64,000 nt of DNA, taken from positions 126,378,385 through 126,442,384 of the forward strand of contig NC_079487.1 of the NCBI RefSeq assembly GCF_020520425.1, in the 5' to 3' direction. The translations under genes were made by a program, and so were the position numbers. The DNA comes from Spinacia oleracea. Its lineage: Eukaryota > Streptophyta > Magnoliopsida > Caryophyllales > Amaranthaceae. How positions within the stretch are numbered: the stretch's first letter is position 1; every line of letters begins with the position of its first letter. A model generated the notes under the pieces. That model was given only the letters and a program-made list of their open reading frames with translations, did no database searches and was not told where the DNA came from. This document shows, piece by piece, positions 11,352 through 21,159 of this stretch.

Positions 11352-11535
11352 ATACCTTTTGGCTTTCTCGTTGTTTTGGCTATAAGATTAAGTGTAGTAC
11401 TTGTCTTCTTTCCATATCAATTTTACTAACAAGGCCACTTGATGTTAAAGTTAATACTTCATTATTTTTATGAGAAAAGTCCACCATTTCAGCATCGCCC
11501 ATGTATTGTCATACTGCTGGACTTGGCATATCCCA
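11352..11535 (+). pseudogene. U2 snRNA pseudogene
   Basis: Recognisable by ATACCTTTTGGCTTTCTCG, TAAGATTAAGTGTAGTAC and the terminal GACTTGGCATATCCC, but with large losses around the Sm site. No promoter elements are evident. A 3'-box match survives (CACTAAGTCTAA, 11533-11544). The only intact U6 follows 811 bp downstream, keeping the U2-then-U6 arrangement. Confidence 0.85.
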
Positions 11536-12281
11536 CTAAGTCTAAACTTGGGGCTTGTAATACTAAACAGTTGACAGTTGAAACTTATCCTGTCACGAGT
11601 GAATTTCTTGATTGTCTTCAATTCGCCTGTGTTTGTTCACAGTGTTGTGTCATATACAACAATGTCAGTTAATGCCGAGGGGCTTATTTTCATAATAAGT
11701 TTGAGTCCTTTACAATTAATGATTGATTCCCCTTATGCGAGCATGAGATGCAGTGATGCACAAAGAGATAGTGATAAATAATTTCTTTTGAAACTTCAAG
11801 GCTCCTTTTAAACTCCTGTTTCTCTGTATGTTTAAAGAAGCCATTCAACCCTTGCTTCTAGTTTCCAATTGAATTTAGATGTGGTCTTTCTGAATTAGCT
11901 TGTTAGTTTTCTGAAAAGGCCTCCACGCAACTTCTCTGTAGCTTTTAGTTCGTATAAAATTGTACTGTATTTGAGCTGGCTCGAAATTTTGGTTCACCTT
12001 TGCTTTAAATAGGTCAAACCAGATCAAATACCGAGTCATTCATCACAGGCTATTTAGAATGGCAGGAGTTGTTTGCTGATCTCCCTTTTATGTTGGAAAC
12101 TCCTAGCTTCATGTTAATGTCTATAAATCTCAGAATGTGTTGTGGACTTGTGCATCTAGATGTTTTTTTTATGAGTGATTAATTTACTTGAAATATTGGG
12201 TATGGTAACCTGAAATCTTTTGGGCTGTGAAGATCACTGAATATATGGTGCTCAAGGAAAAATATGGATATATAGCTAATT

Positions 12282-12323
12282 ATCCCACATGTATAAAATA
12301 TGACTTTTCTTCTTTGTCTATAT
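12282..12323 (+). promoter_or_regulatory. U6 promoter: USE and TATA
   Basis: ATCCCACATGT (12282-12292) is an upstream element and TATAT (12319-12323) a TATA 24-28 bp before the U6 start. The gap of 26 bp is shorter than at the U1, U2 and U5 genes here, in line with the known rule that shorter spacing directs Pol III in plants. Confidence 0.85.
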
Positions 12324-12346
12324 CTAACTAGATGCAGTAGGTGATT

Positions 12347-12366
12347 GTCTCTTCGGAGACATCTGA

Positions 12367-12398
<32 letters not shown>

Positions 12399-12448
12399 GG
12401 CCCCTGCGCAAGGATGACACGCACAAATCGAGAAATGGTCCAAATTTT
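12347..12448 (+). ncRNA. U6: U6 snRNA gene, intact
   Basis: A full plant U6 of 102 nt. The 5' hairpin GTCTCTTCGGAGAC carries a compensated C-to-T/G-to-A pair relative to the common plant form; the ACAGAG box (ATACAGAGAAG), AGCATGGCCCCTGCGCAAGG and GACACGCACAAATCGAG are all intact. U6 pairs with the 5' splice site and with U2 to form the spliceosome active site. A T7 run right after the gene is the Pol III terminator, and the upstream promoter has correct spacing. It is the only fully intact U6 in the window. Confidence 0.98.
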
Positions 12449-13199
12449 TTTGGTCAGCAAAACTTGTTCTCTCTTCCGAACTGTTTTTGTTCTTGTTGCA
12501 GTTCTTGATTAAGGTACCTTATGTCCTATGTGCCATGGTATATGAGAAAGCTAGAAGGTGATTTCTCTCAAACTTGTAGCAAGATTTGCTGGAAGACAAC
12601 TGAAATCTGCTTCTTTACATACCCTAAACGAAAGGCCAATATGAGAGGACATGGCATAAGAAAAAACATACATGTTACATTTTTTTCGTATGAAACTAAA
12701 TATTTCTCATCAGTTTAATACTCGTATTTGATTTTTTGGGGAGTTATTCATCATCAGTATGATGAATGAAATCTAAGCCTCCAATGTATCCAGTAGTGCA
12801 AGATTGTGTTTTGTCGTAGACCTCTATAGGTATTATGTCGCTGAACCTGCCATTCTTATTTCGTCAGGCCAGCCCTACTTGTGCATGTTATGCTTAACGT
12901 GCAGCCTTTGCACAATTTGGTCCTAAAACATTCAGATTGTGACACGAGGGATGAGGATCATGGCCGTGTTAAATTAAATTAAGGACGGTTGATACAACTA
13001 GTTTGTTTTGTGATAATTATTAATTACTCCATGCTAATTTAAGGGCTAAATTATTAATTACTCCGTGGTAATTAATTTAAGGGCTGGGGACAGTTTCAGA
13101 GGATGTTTGGTTCGTGATTGTAATATTGTATGGGGTTTTTTTTAGATGCAAGCAAGGAACTTCGATAAATAAAGAGTTTAAAGGGGGACAATCTTGAGT

Positions 13200-13565
13200 T
13201 TAAGGAGGTCTATCCTCTAAAAGGACATCCGAAACAAAACCTGGGGGTAGTTCATAAGAAATAAGATTATAACTAGCTATTAGCTCCGTTCTACAAACTC
13301 TAGCCATTCTATCCGCCACTTTGTTGGTAATTCTTGGAGCATACTCCAACGAGGAGTCAGTAATCCGCATCATAATGTCCCTGCATAGGTCAACATCCTT
13401 TATTCTATCAATGGCTTGTTTGCAATCTGAATTCACCACCACTTTTGACCCCCCTTAACTTTCCGTGCAGATTGCTCGTCATCCCCCGTAAAATCATAGC
13501 CAAAAAAACTCCGGCAATGCTAGCATCATTACCTAGCTTTGTAAACGAGCAATCCACATTAAATT
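13200..13565 (-). pseudogene. RNase H-like (RVT_3) fragment, probably LINE-derived
   Basis: Minus-strand translation gives a start-of-domain piece (FNVDCSFTKLGNDASIAGV) and a later piece (VVVNSDCKQAIDRI ... APRITNKVADRMAR), the usual order in plant RVT_3/RNase H-like proteins found in LINE-type retrotransposons. The two pieces are in different frames and no reverse transcriptase is nearby, so this is a broken fragment beside the 3' end of a U5 gene. It could also be a relic of a stand-alone RNase H-like host gene. Confidence 0.65.
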
Positions 13566-13598
13566 TTAAGTTCTATAGTTTTGCTCTCAATGATTAAT

Positions 13599-13725
13599 GG
13601 AAGATCCTGTACAGGAACTCCCTCCAAAAATAAACGTATGCCACTGAATTCAGCGAACACACGGTATTCTTTAGTAAAAGGCGAAAGAATAGTTCGCTTT
13701 GTGTTCACTGCATGGCTGCGTGAGT
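13599..13725 (-). ncRNA. U5: U5 snRNA copy, possibly active
   Basis: Same structure as the 8165 copy: loop CGCCTTTTACTAAAG, long stem, Sm site ATTTTTGGAG and a 3' hairpin (GGGAGTTCCTGTACAGGATC). A TATA (AATATAAAT) is at 13747-13755, but the upstream element is degraded to GTCCCATATTC (13787-13797) and no good 3' box is seen. Expression may therefore be weak or absent. Confidence 0.88.
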
Positions 13726-14376
13726 AACACTGGAAATGGCTTAAGAAATTTATATTGCATTCCTAGATTGGATATTCTTTCGTGTTGAATATGGGACTGT
13801 TGTTGTATCTGAACTTTTTATTTGTACATTTGAGTTTTTAGCTGAATAAGAACTTTAATGGTGGATTAAATTTGGCCCTTTGGATAAGAAGAGTAAAACC
13901 ATTCCACTTTTAATGCCAGAGTTTGTCCAATCTTTGTGTTGAAATAACTGAACCCAGAAGCTGTAGCTTTTTAAAACATAAATTCACTTGAAATGATACA
14001 CGAAACTCACAACACACAAAATAAAAAAGTGATCTATACGATTGGTGTACCTTTCCTCCCAAAAGAGAGTACGAAGTACTTAAACTCATTCAACTGATTA
14101 CATTTAAATAAATCACAACACAAAACATTTATTTATTCATCAGAAAAAACACTTGAATACAACACAACATATTACTCACTCCATACAGTAGTAGAGGAGA
14201 ATAGCCAACAGGAAATACAAGTGCATATTATGATGGTTGATGCCTAATTGCCTATAGCAACATCACAGTACATATTAGACTACCAAGCTAACTAGCCAAC
14301 AGCATAATCATTGTCCGTTATGACCGGTAATGACGTACATAGGATTACTTACCAAGTTAACGTACGTACTATTACC

Positions 14377-14754
14377 TTAATGACAAGTACCACTGAAGAA
14401 ACCATCGCAGGAGTAACCATCACAACAATGATCGAGTGCACCGCATGGATCCCCAGCTGAGGGGCACCATCCGCAAAAAGAGTTTGTACCCAAAAATTTG
14501 CAAGTTAACCCCGGGCAACATTCTGTCCAGCAATGCTCGCCTTCTCCCAGGCAAGTCAGACTACCCCCAGCCCGGGCTGCATTTGGGATGAATGCTTCAA
14601 ACAAAATATTTGAAATAGGAAGTATCTGGTGCTGCTGTTGCGCGGGAAATTCATCAATGTGGGCGTCTGCACCATTGCTTATGGTCGCATTGATGGCAAT
14701 AGTGAACAGAAGAAGCTCACCATAAAACTTAATAGCCTTCATTTCACAAGCCAT
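14377..14754 (-). CDS. Secreted cystine-knot (knottin-like) peptide precursor
   Basis: A 125-residue precursor. The start is the first ATG on the minus strand (14754); a TATA-like TTTATAAAAGG lies about 75 bp upstream near 14828-14838. Residues 5-27 or so form a signal peptide (KAIKFYGELLLFTIAINATI), followed by a linker of about 45 residues. The C-terminal 57 residues hold two successive cystine-knot-like modules: C-x6-C-x3-CC-x4-C-x8-C, then a similar set with CC at DHCCDGYSC, giving 12 cysteines. Such modules occur in plant amylase or protease inhibitors and antimicrobial knottins, including Caryophyllales peptides; the target here is unknown. The linker plus mature knots suggests secretion and processing. 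The gene is intronless and sits inside the snRNA district with no sign of being linked to it in function. Confidence 0.8.
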   Translation of the reverse strand: MACEMKAIKFYGELLLFTIAINATISNGADAHIDEFPAQQQHQILPISNILFEAFIPNAARAGGSLTCLGEGEHCWTECCPGLTCKFLGTNSFCGWCPSAGDPCGALDHCCDGYSCDGFFSGTCH

Positions 14755-15127
14755 ATATAATAACAATAGTCTTTATGTTTGGGAATTAAGTTGTAGCTAG
14801 ATGAACTATGTTAGTGCCGTTTCCTAGCCTTTTATAAACCCCTACTACAATTACCTACAGCTAATAATAAGACCAGGTAATATAAAATCAGAATAGAAGC
14901 AAAATCAACCACATAATAGCAAGGATAGGAATATAGGATAAGCTTCTTTGGTTTTTGTACAGAAGATAAGTTTCATTTTTCTTACAGAAGGATAAACGGA
15001 TGGTGGAGCATGGAGCTACGGGGTTTGAATATGACGTCTCAGACCAGCAATTAATGAAGGAAATTTTTGTAATATGTCACGTGCGTAATTCACATCTAAT
15101 GCTAACAACAATCAATATCTACCATAC

Positions 15128-15266
15128 GGCCTATCTTATGTTTGGTTGTACCTAAAGTATGGTGCATTGAAAGGTGTTTTTCCTCTCATTTGATCTTATG
15201 AGGGAAGATGAAGGGAAAATCTCCCATGTGTGCACCATACTTAGGTGCGCCAGGGTGTAATTGGCC
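15128..15266. mobile_element. Small MITE-like inverted repeat
   Basis: The left arm (GGCC...TGTACCTAAAGTATGGTGCA) and the right arm (TGCACCATACTTAGGTGCGC...GGCC) are inverted copies about 35-39 bp long around a short centre. The shape and GGCC ends suit a Tourist-like MITE. No clear target duplication. Confidence 0.5.
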
Positions 15267-15662
15267 TGGTAAGTCCTTTGCTGACGTCTAATTTTAATAA
15301 AGAACTATACTAATAATATCGTCACAGCAAATTATTTTTTGTAGCAGTTACGAGTATCAAAGAAAATGTTGGTTTCTTTGAGTATTTTCTTGTGGAAGAT
15401 ATATCCACACTTGTTATTTGGGTTTCGTTGTTATTTTAAGCATTTGGAGCGTAATAACTTAACACTAGTATACTCAGTTTATAGAATATAGAGCCTGAGA
15501 AAATTGCCATCATGGACATTGGAGGCTGATATAGGTGTTAGACTTGGAATCCTAGAGAAGTTAAATGAAAGAGATTCTTTGTTTGTTATTTTTCCGCTGA
15601 GTATGAGAAAACGTTTTATTTGCTATATTAGTATAATTTGCTATATTATTTTTCCTCATTCA

Positions 15663-15736
15663 CGATACAGAAGAAAATATTAGTATAACACCTGCACAAG
15701 GATGACATGCACAAAGGGAGAAATGGTCGAAAATTT
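15663..15736 (+). pseudogene. U6 snRNA fragment
   Basis: CGATACAGAAGAAAATATTAG, then CACCTGCACAAGGATGACAT and GGAGAAATGGTC follow the order of U6 from its middle to the 3' end. The 5' hairpin is absent and many bases differ. Confidence 0.75.
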
Positions 15737-16079
15737 GCTATTAGCCATCTTCGCTAAAGAAAGTTTTACAATGTTTTTATTGGTAGTTTTAACAACCCAG
15801 ATTTTCTGTATATTGATATTCAAGATTGCGCCTTAGTATTCGATTGCCCATCGTGTGCTTGACTACTATGTGAACCTAGTCCTACTTGAGCACAATTGGT
15901 TCTCTTTTAGGGACAATCAATCACCCCGTAGAGTTCCCATACAAAGAGGAAGACCGGGTATAAAAGGGATTTTCCTGCCTTGCCACTTCAGCCAAGTGGT
16001 ACAGGTGATACGCGGACGGATTTAACAGTTTTGTGCAAATGGCATATTCACAAAGTTAAAATTGAACTGAAATTGGACA

Positions 16080-16239
16080 GAGGCCGCGCGAACGCAGGCC
16101 CCCACTATCACAAATTATGACGTACACTCTTCCTCTTGGGAAGATGTTAGACAGGCACCCCTCCTAATGTGCAATGGAGGTCACCTATCTAGGCCATGAG
16201 TCTTCTTGATCACCCATTGACCCCGTCCAGGTAAGTAAT
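16080..16239 (-). ncRNA. U1: U1 snRNA gene
   Basis: Full-length U1 on the minus strand: ACTTACCTGGACGGGGTC, GGGTGATCAAGAAG stem-loop 1, Sm site CATAATTTGTG and the terminal hairpin TGCGTTCGCGCGGCC. The very first bases read TT where U1 normally has AT, but the splice-site-pairing ACTTACCTG is intact. The promoter at 16264-16313 is the best match to consensus among the U1/U5 genes, and a 3' box (CAATTTCAGTTCAA) follows at 16058-16071. Likely active. Confidence 0.95.
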
Positions 16240-16263
16240 TTGCTTAGTCATACACATATCCAC

Positions 16264-16313
16264 TTTATACCCATCTTTCTTAGACGTCTCATTTTGTTTA
16301 GTTGATGTGGGAC
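16264..16313 (-). promoter_or_regulatory. U1 promoter: USE and TATA
   Basis: Minus strand GTCCCACATCA (16303-16313) and TATAAAG (16264-16270), 32 bp apart, with the TATA about 25-31 bp before the U1 start. Confidence 0.85.
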
Positions 16314-17380
16314 ACGGGTCAACCTCCAGGTACATGACTGCTGTAAATTTTTGTATGTATTTACTCTTTGAACTTGGTACTACAGATGGAGTAACTGGAC
16401 AAGAGAGACATAATTGGTCAAGCTACAAAAAAATAAAAAGAGGTGTGTACAGAACATATTCTGTATAAAAAGCACTACTTTTGAGTTTAGAAATTCTATG
16501 CCTTCTGAAACTAGGGAAGATTAGGTTTACATCACTGAGACGCATCAGCTTGTATCTAAACTTCAACTGATATGCGGAGTTAGTGAAGTACTCTAGTATG
16601 TGTCCAGATGATGAATGGGGTTAGACTGCAGACATATGATTCCTGTGTAATCCTGGCTTGTTGATGGGGATTTTTAATAAGCAAGCCTGAGTCTGACCTT
16701 ATTAATGTTCTACCAAGTAGGTTCAGTACTGCATTTGTCCATAACTGAATGACTTTCTTGATAACTACTGATTATACTCACTGATAGTGTTGCAATTCTA
16801 GTGTTGTAATGCATCGACTCATCTATATTCTTGTATATCTTATACTGGCACACAAGAAGTTAATGGACGACAGTAGGAAGCCCGTCAACTAGCTGGGTTT
16901 TGCTTCTTGAACATGAACGTGCTTGAAGTTGGTAGTATGTGTAACCCAAACTAAGACTCAATCCACAACAAGGTTCGAAGTTATTCTACAACTACCAGCA
17001 ATGCCTTTGCAGTTGGCATGGAAGGGAAGCGCTACAGAGGTTAAGCACAAGGTGAAGAAGGTATAGGAGCTGTTTGCCAACCAAGGTCAATTTATCCTAT
17101 CATGGAATATAAGTTGGCAATCTTGTTTGTTATGTTACTTTTATGGTGAACAATCAGGACTCAGAGAGGACAGGAAAAATGTTGAGCACTATGACTCTAT
17201 GAGCACCCATTTCGTTAGAGTAACCTGAAGAATGCACTCTTGTGGAGTTACTCCACAAATATATACCAATAAATGAGTCCCCAGTTCCTTTCCATCCACA
17301 GAGTATAAAGCTGTTTAATTTCTACGGATTTGGCAAAGAATTAGTAGTAACAAACGCATATTAATCACAGTGATAAGTAA
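16314..17380. other. Spacer, no gene recognised
   Basis: Unique-looking AT-rich sequence between the second U1 and the third U5. I see no repeats, RNA genes or coding regions in it. Confidence 0.4.
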
Positions 17381-17400
17381 AAAGTTCAACTTAGCTTAAT

Positions 17401-17527
17401 GGAAGCTCCTATAAAGGAACTCCCTCCAAAAATAAACGTATGCCACTAAATGCAGCGAGCACACGGTATTCTTTAGTAAAAGGCGAAAGAATAGTTCGCT
17501 TTGTGCTCACTGCGTGGCTGCGTGAGT
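17401..17527 (-). ncRNA. U5: U5 snRNA gene
   Basis: Nearly identical to the 8165 copy over loop 1 (CGCCTTTTACTAAAG), the stem, the Sm site and the 3' hairpin. Upstream: TATA AATATAAATA (17549-17558) and upstream element GTCCCACATT (17590-17599). Downstream a good 3' box, CATTAAGCTAAGTTGAA (17383-17399, minus). Likely active. Confidence 0.93.
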
Positions 17528-17548
17528 TTGACAAGAAATGGCTTTAAT

Positions 17549-17599
17549 TATTTATATTACAGTGGTAGTATGGATATTGGTTCTATTCCAATGTGGGAC
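17549..17599 (-). promoter_or_regulatory. U5 promoter: USE and TATA
   Basis: Minus strand GTCCCACATTG at about 17589-17599 and AATATAAATA at 17549-17558, the same arrangement as in the first U5 gene. Confidence 0.8.
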
Positions 17600-18522
17600 T
17601 ATTCTACCTTGTATAGTTAAGACTTTCAAAAGTGCCCATTTCAGCAACAAACCAAAACAATACAATTCCTCACAAACTAAAGGATGTTGAGTAAAAAGAA
17701 AGCCTCCCATTTCTTTGGAATTTGTTTCTAGAATCGTAGACCTTCAAGTGAAAGGTTCTTTTACATATCTGACGCGCTTGAGATTGTGGGATAAGCTGCA
17801 ATTTTGAAGCTTTTCTGAATGTTGAGTGAAAAAGAAACATAAACTTTGGATAAAGTGGATCTACTATACTACGCAGCAAAGTGTGTGGGAGATGAAGACT
17901 TCACCTAGTATGTTCTGGATTGAATGAATATTATGGAGATTCGAGAGCATCAGATGTCGACAATGAGTTGGCAACGCGTAGTGATAACCGAAAACTCTCT
18001 ATTAAAAGGCATACTTCTATATACTTTTAAGGGGGGTGGCCCGGGTATGCGTATGCTCCATTACAGATAGTCCAATAGCAGTTATTTTTGGGATTTGCTT
18101 ATTGAGAAGATTAGATACTAAGGGTACAATGTCACCCTTTTCGTGTTCAAGGTGAGAAACTCATTATTCCGGGATGTCTTGGAACTTTGAGTTTCAAGGA
18201 AAATATGTAGAAGGAAGTGTATCACAGATTCACAGCTGCAATTTTGAAGGTGTAAAAAGTTGTGCACAATATGGCAGGTTAGATAGTGTTTTCATAGTTA
18301 TGCATATGATGTTCCTCTCCCATTAGAAACCTTTCCCAGAAGTTAGGTGGGCAATTGGGAAGGTCTGGTGCAATTGACTAACTTGGTCTTGGGCTGTAAT
18401 TGAAGCGTTCAAGCTCCTGTGTATTCTTGGTCTTTAAAATTTGATCACACTTGCTTCCTGTAAATGGGTTGCTCATACCCTTTTAAGACAAAGAACAAAC
18501 CAAAATTTGGTTGCAAAAAAGG

Positions 18523-18604
18523 CGTGGACGGCAGGATTCGAACCTGCGCGGGCAGAGCCCACATGATTTCTAGTCATGCCCGATAACCACTCCGGCACGT
18601 CCAC
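18523..18604 (-). tRNA. tRNA-Ser (AGA)
   Basis: An 82-nt class II tRNA. Acceptor arms GTGGACG and CGTCCAC pair, with discriminator G; the anticodon loop CTAGAAA gives anticodon AGA at 18569-18571; a long variable arm and the T loop GGTTCGAATCC are present. A T6 run just downstream on the minus strand (18515-18520) is a Pol III terminator. No CCA is encoded and there is no intron. It reads UCU serine codons (and others by wobble after deamination of the first base). Confidence 0.97.
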
Positions 18605-20240
18605 TTTGATGCTTCTTTGTTGGAAACTATAGTAAATATACGAATAAATAAGACGCTATACCAATCCATCATAAGGCCTTTTTTTTTAGGTAAACAATCC
18701 ATCATTACTCAATAGCCTCGAAGTGCATTGTTTGAAAATTAATTTAATGACATGCTAGTCTTACTCTTAAAACAAAAATCGATCAGTGACTTTAAAGGTT
18801 TTTAAAATTTTAAATTCATTAGAGGAATAAGTAATTCGTACCCTTTATTCCCATCTTTTTTTATTCTTTGCTTTGAAATATTTGTCAACCATACAACTAT
18901 AGCATAAACTAATAATGAGAATACTAGAAATTTTCACGAGGGTCGTTCACTGTCCATGCTTACTATTTTTCAATGTCGTTTGTGTACAGATTTTTTTATT
19001 TTAAAGCATGTGAGTGAGGACGTCACAAGCTAAACTATATATGTATGGCCAACATTTTCACTATGACATTGACCGCAATAACTCCTTATAAATTATACAC
19101 ATCGAGTGCCTCTTAAGCACATATAGCTTCTCTAAATCGAATTTCATATAATTTGTACCTCTTATAGAAAATTGAGCGTATAATCATTGATTAGGAATTG
19201 AGGTTTCTCTTTGAGGAAGGGTTGCGCTTATTCGAGTAAGGCATTGTTCTCTTCAACTTGTAGGACTTTTTTTTCCAGCTCCTATAAGTCCAAATAAGTT
19301 CACATAAGTTGAATAAGGTCCTATAAGTTCCAATAAGACCTTAAATAAAATGTGTACTATTATGATTATTTGCGTTGGTGTTATATTAAATAAATCATGA
19401 TTATATTATTATATTAAATAAATCATTATTATATTATTATATTCAAATAATTTATGGTTACTAATTGATGATAGTAATTATCAATGATACGTAAATATGA
19501 ATTAATATGTTATTATTAATTACTATCAATTTAATTATAAGGGAAAAACTTAATAAACACTTTTAAAATTACGTGTACATCACAAATAAATTGACGATGT
19601 TTTTGGTGAGACGCAAATAATCATAATATTATTTCTATACATCAATACATCAAGTGAAATCATCGTATGGACTATCAAAAAGTTGTTTTTCATCCGTGAT
19701 AGAGTTTCACCATGGAGCATAAATATGTTTATTAAAGAGTTAGTTACAAATATAGTTTTACAAATTGGTCAAATTCGTACTTGAATTTTACAAAATTTGG
19801 ATAATTATTACAGAGGTCATGTAATCTTAGAACCATAAATGGAGAAAAGTTTATCACAAATACTTTATATAGGTAAGGTACATGTGAATTTTCCGAGACT
19901 AGGTTATCACACATCAAAAGTTTTTGAGGGTACCGTAACTGGGCCTCCTCAAATTTCTTCTTGCTAAGGTTTGTAACATTGTAGGTAAAAGTACAAGATT
20001 TTCGTTGTTTTCCATTGTAAAAGAGCATGTGAAATTAGAAAAAAAAAATATGTCACCAAACAATAATTATTAATATGGAGTATATTACATTCATCGTGTG
20101 AGTTCAATTGTTTAACTATCCACTTCTCTAACAATAATCTCAAAATTTTGTAAGAGAAATAAGCTAAAGATCAACTTGTAACAACATACAATGATGGAAC
20201 GACATGTAAATTGTGATAACAAGAACCACAGTTACATTTG
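18605..20240. other. AT-rich intergenic stretch
   Basis: No gene recognised. Around 19280-19345 the words ATAAGTTC and CCTATAAG recur several times, similar to the interior of the Tourist-like MITE at 63131, so it may be a worn MITE, but no ends can be defined. Confidence 0.4.
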
Positions 20241-20242
20241 TA

Positions 20243-21158
20243 TCAATTTACTGTAATGTTCAGTTTCATGCCATGGTTACAATAATCAAACACACCACAA
20301 ATGAAGTAATGAGATCCGTTACGTCGAAGGGGGATGGCAGTTTTCCCCGAATGATCTTCGAATATGACGGCGCCATTGTGGTTACAAGATTGGAAAACCT
20401 TGGCTGACACCTCCTGCACTTCTAAACCTTCTCCATAATTGAATTCTGCACCATGAAAATCCCCCCAACATCCAATAAACAACCATTATATTAGTTTTGC
20501 TTCCTTTATAAATACAAAATTTAAATACTTATATATTTTATGAGACCGTTGGTTGGAGGATGAAGAAAGTCATAGTTGAAATTTGAAATTTCATTTGAAA
20601 GATGAAATCGCCATATTCGTTATAGATTTATTACTCCGTACAATAATATCAAATATTTTTTTATACTACTAGGGTAATATTTGTGGGTAGTTGATATACT
20701 ACTAGGGTCCTATCAACTAGTTACGATTAACTCTTAGTTGATACAATAATTTTTTGAAATTTTTAAATAACTCTTAGTAGGTACGATTAACTCTTAGTTT
20801 ATTGTTATTTATAAAAAGTTAAGTTTATTATTCAATCTACAATATTTAGATTTTAGAATTATGTTGTTGGTTTTCTTTTGGTTTGATAGAACTATTCTCC
20901 CATCTTTTGAATATATATGATTGTTGGCTATGTTAAAATTTTAGAAAAAGGAAATAAAGAAAGTGTATTACCAAGAACGTCACCCAGATGGAACGTCTTT
21001 CTAGCAGACCAGGCCTTAAAGTCAACGTTCGGATTCCAACCTTGATTATCACCTACCCTGTAAACCTTATGCCCGGAAATTGATTGAATCAATACCAAAA
21101 TGAGCAAGATTCCACACACTATTTGCACATTTACCTTGCTCATTTTGGTGTTTTTCAC
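20243..21158 (-). CDS. Phytocyanin / early nodulin-like protein, two exons
   Basis: Exons 21158-20972 and 20445-20243, minus strand, joined at a standard GT-AG intron (phase 1) to give 129 residues; a start five codons later (MSKVN) is possible. Residues 1-29 are a signal peptide. The rest is a phytocyanin (cupredoxin-like) domain: VYRVGDNQGW near the start, the disulfide cysteines (SCNH and DYC) and GMKL near the end. In copper-binding relatives the ligands are His, Cys, His and Met; here the first His position is Glu (GEGLEV) and the second is Tyr (CGVFDYC), while Cys and Met remain. It is thus probably an early nodulin-like protein that binds no copper. There is no proline-rich tail or GPI signal, so it should be a soluble secreted protein. 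Target unknown. Confidence 0.85.
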
Positions 21159-21159
21159 A

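Noticed and set aside
14498-14725. Plus-strand open frame opposite the cystine-knot gene
   Set aside because: It is the antisense of the cysteine-rich gene, which has a signal peptide, a knot pattern and an upstream TATA.
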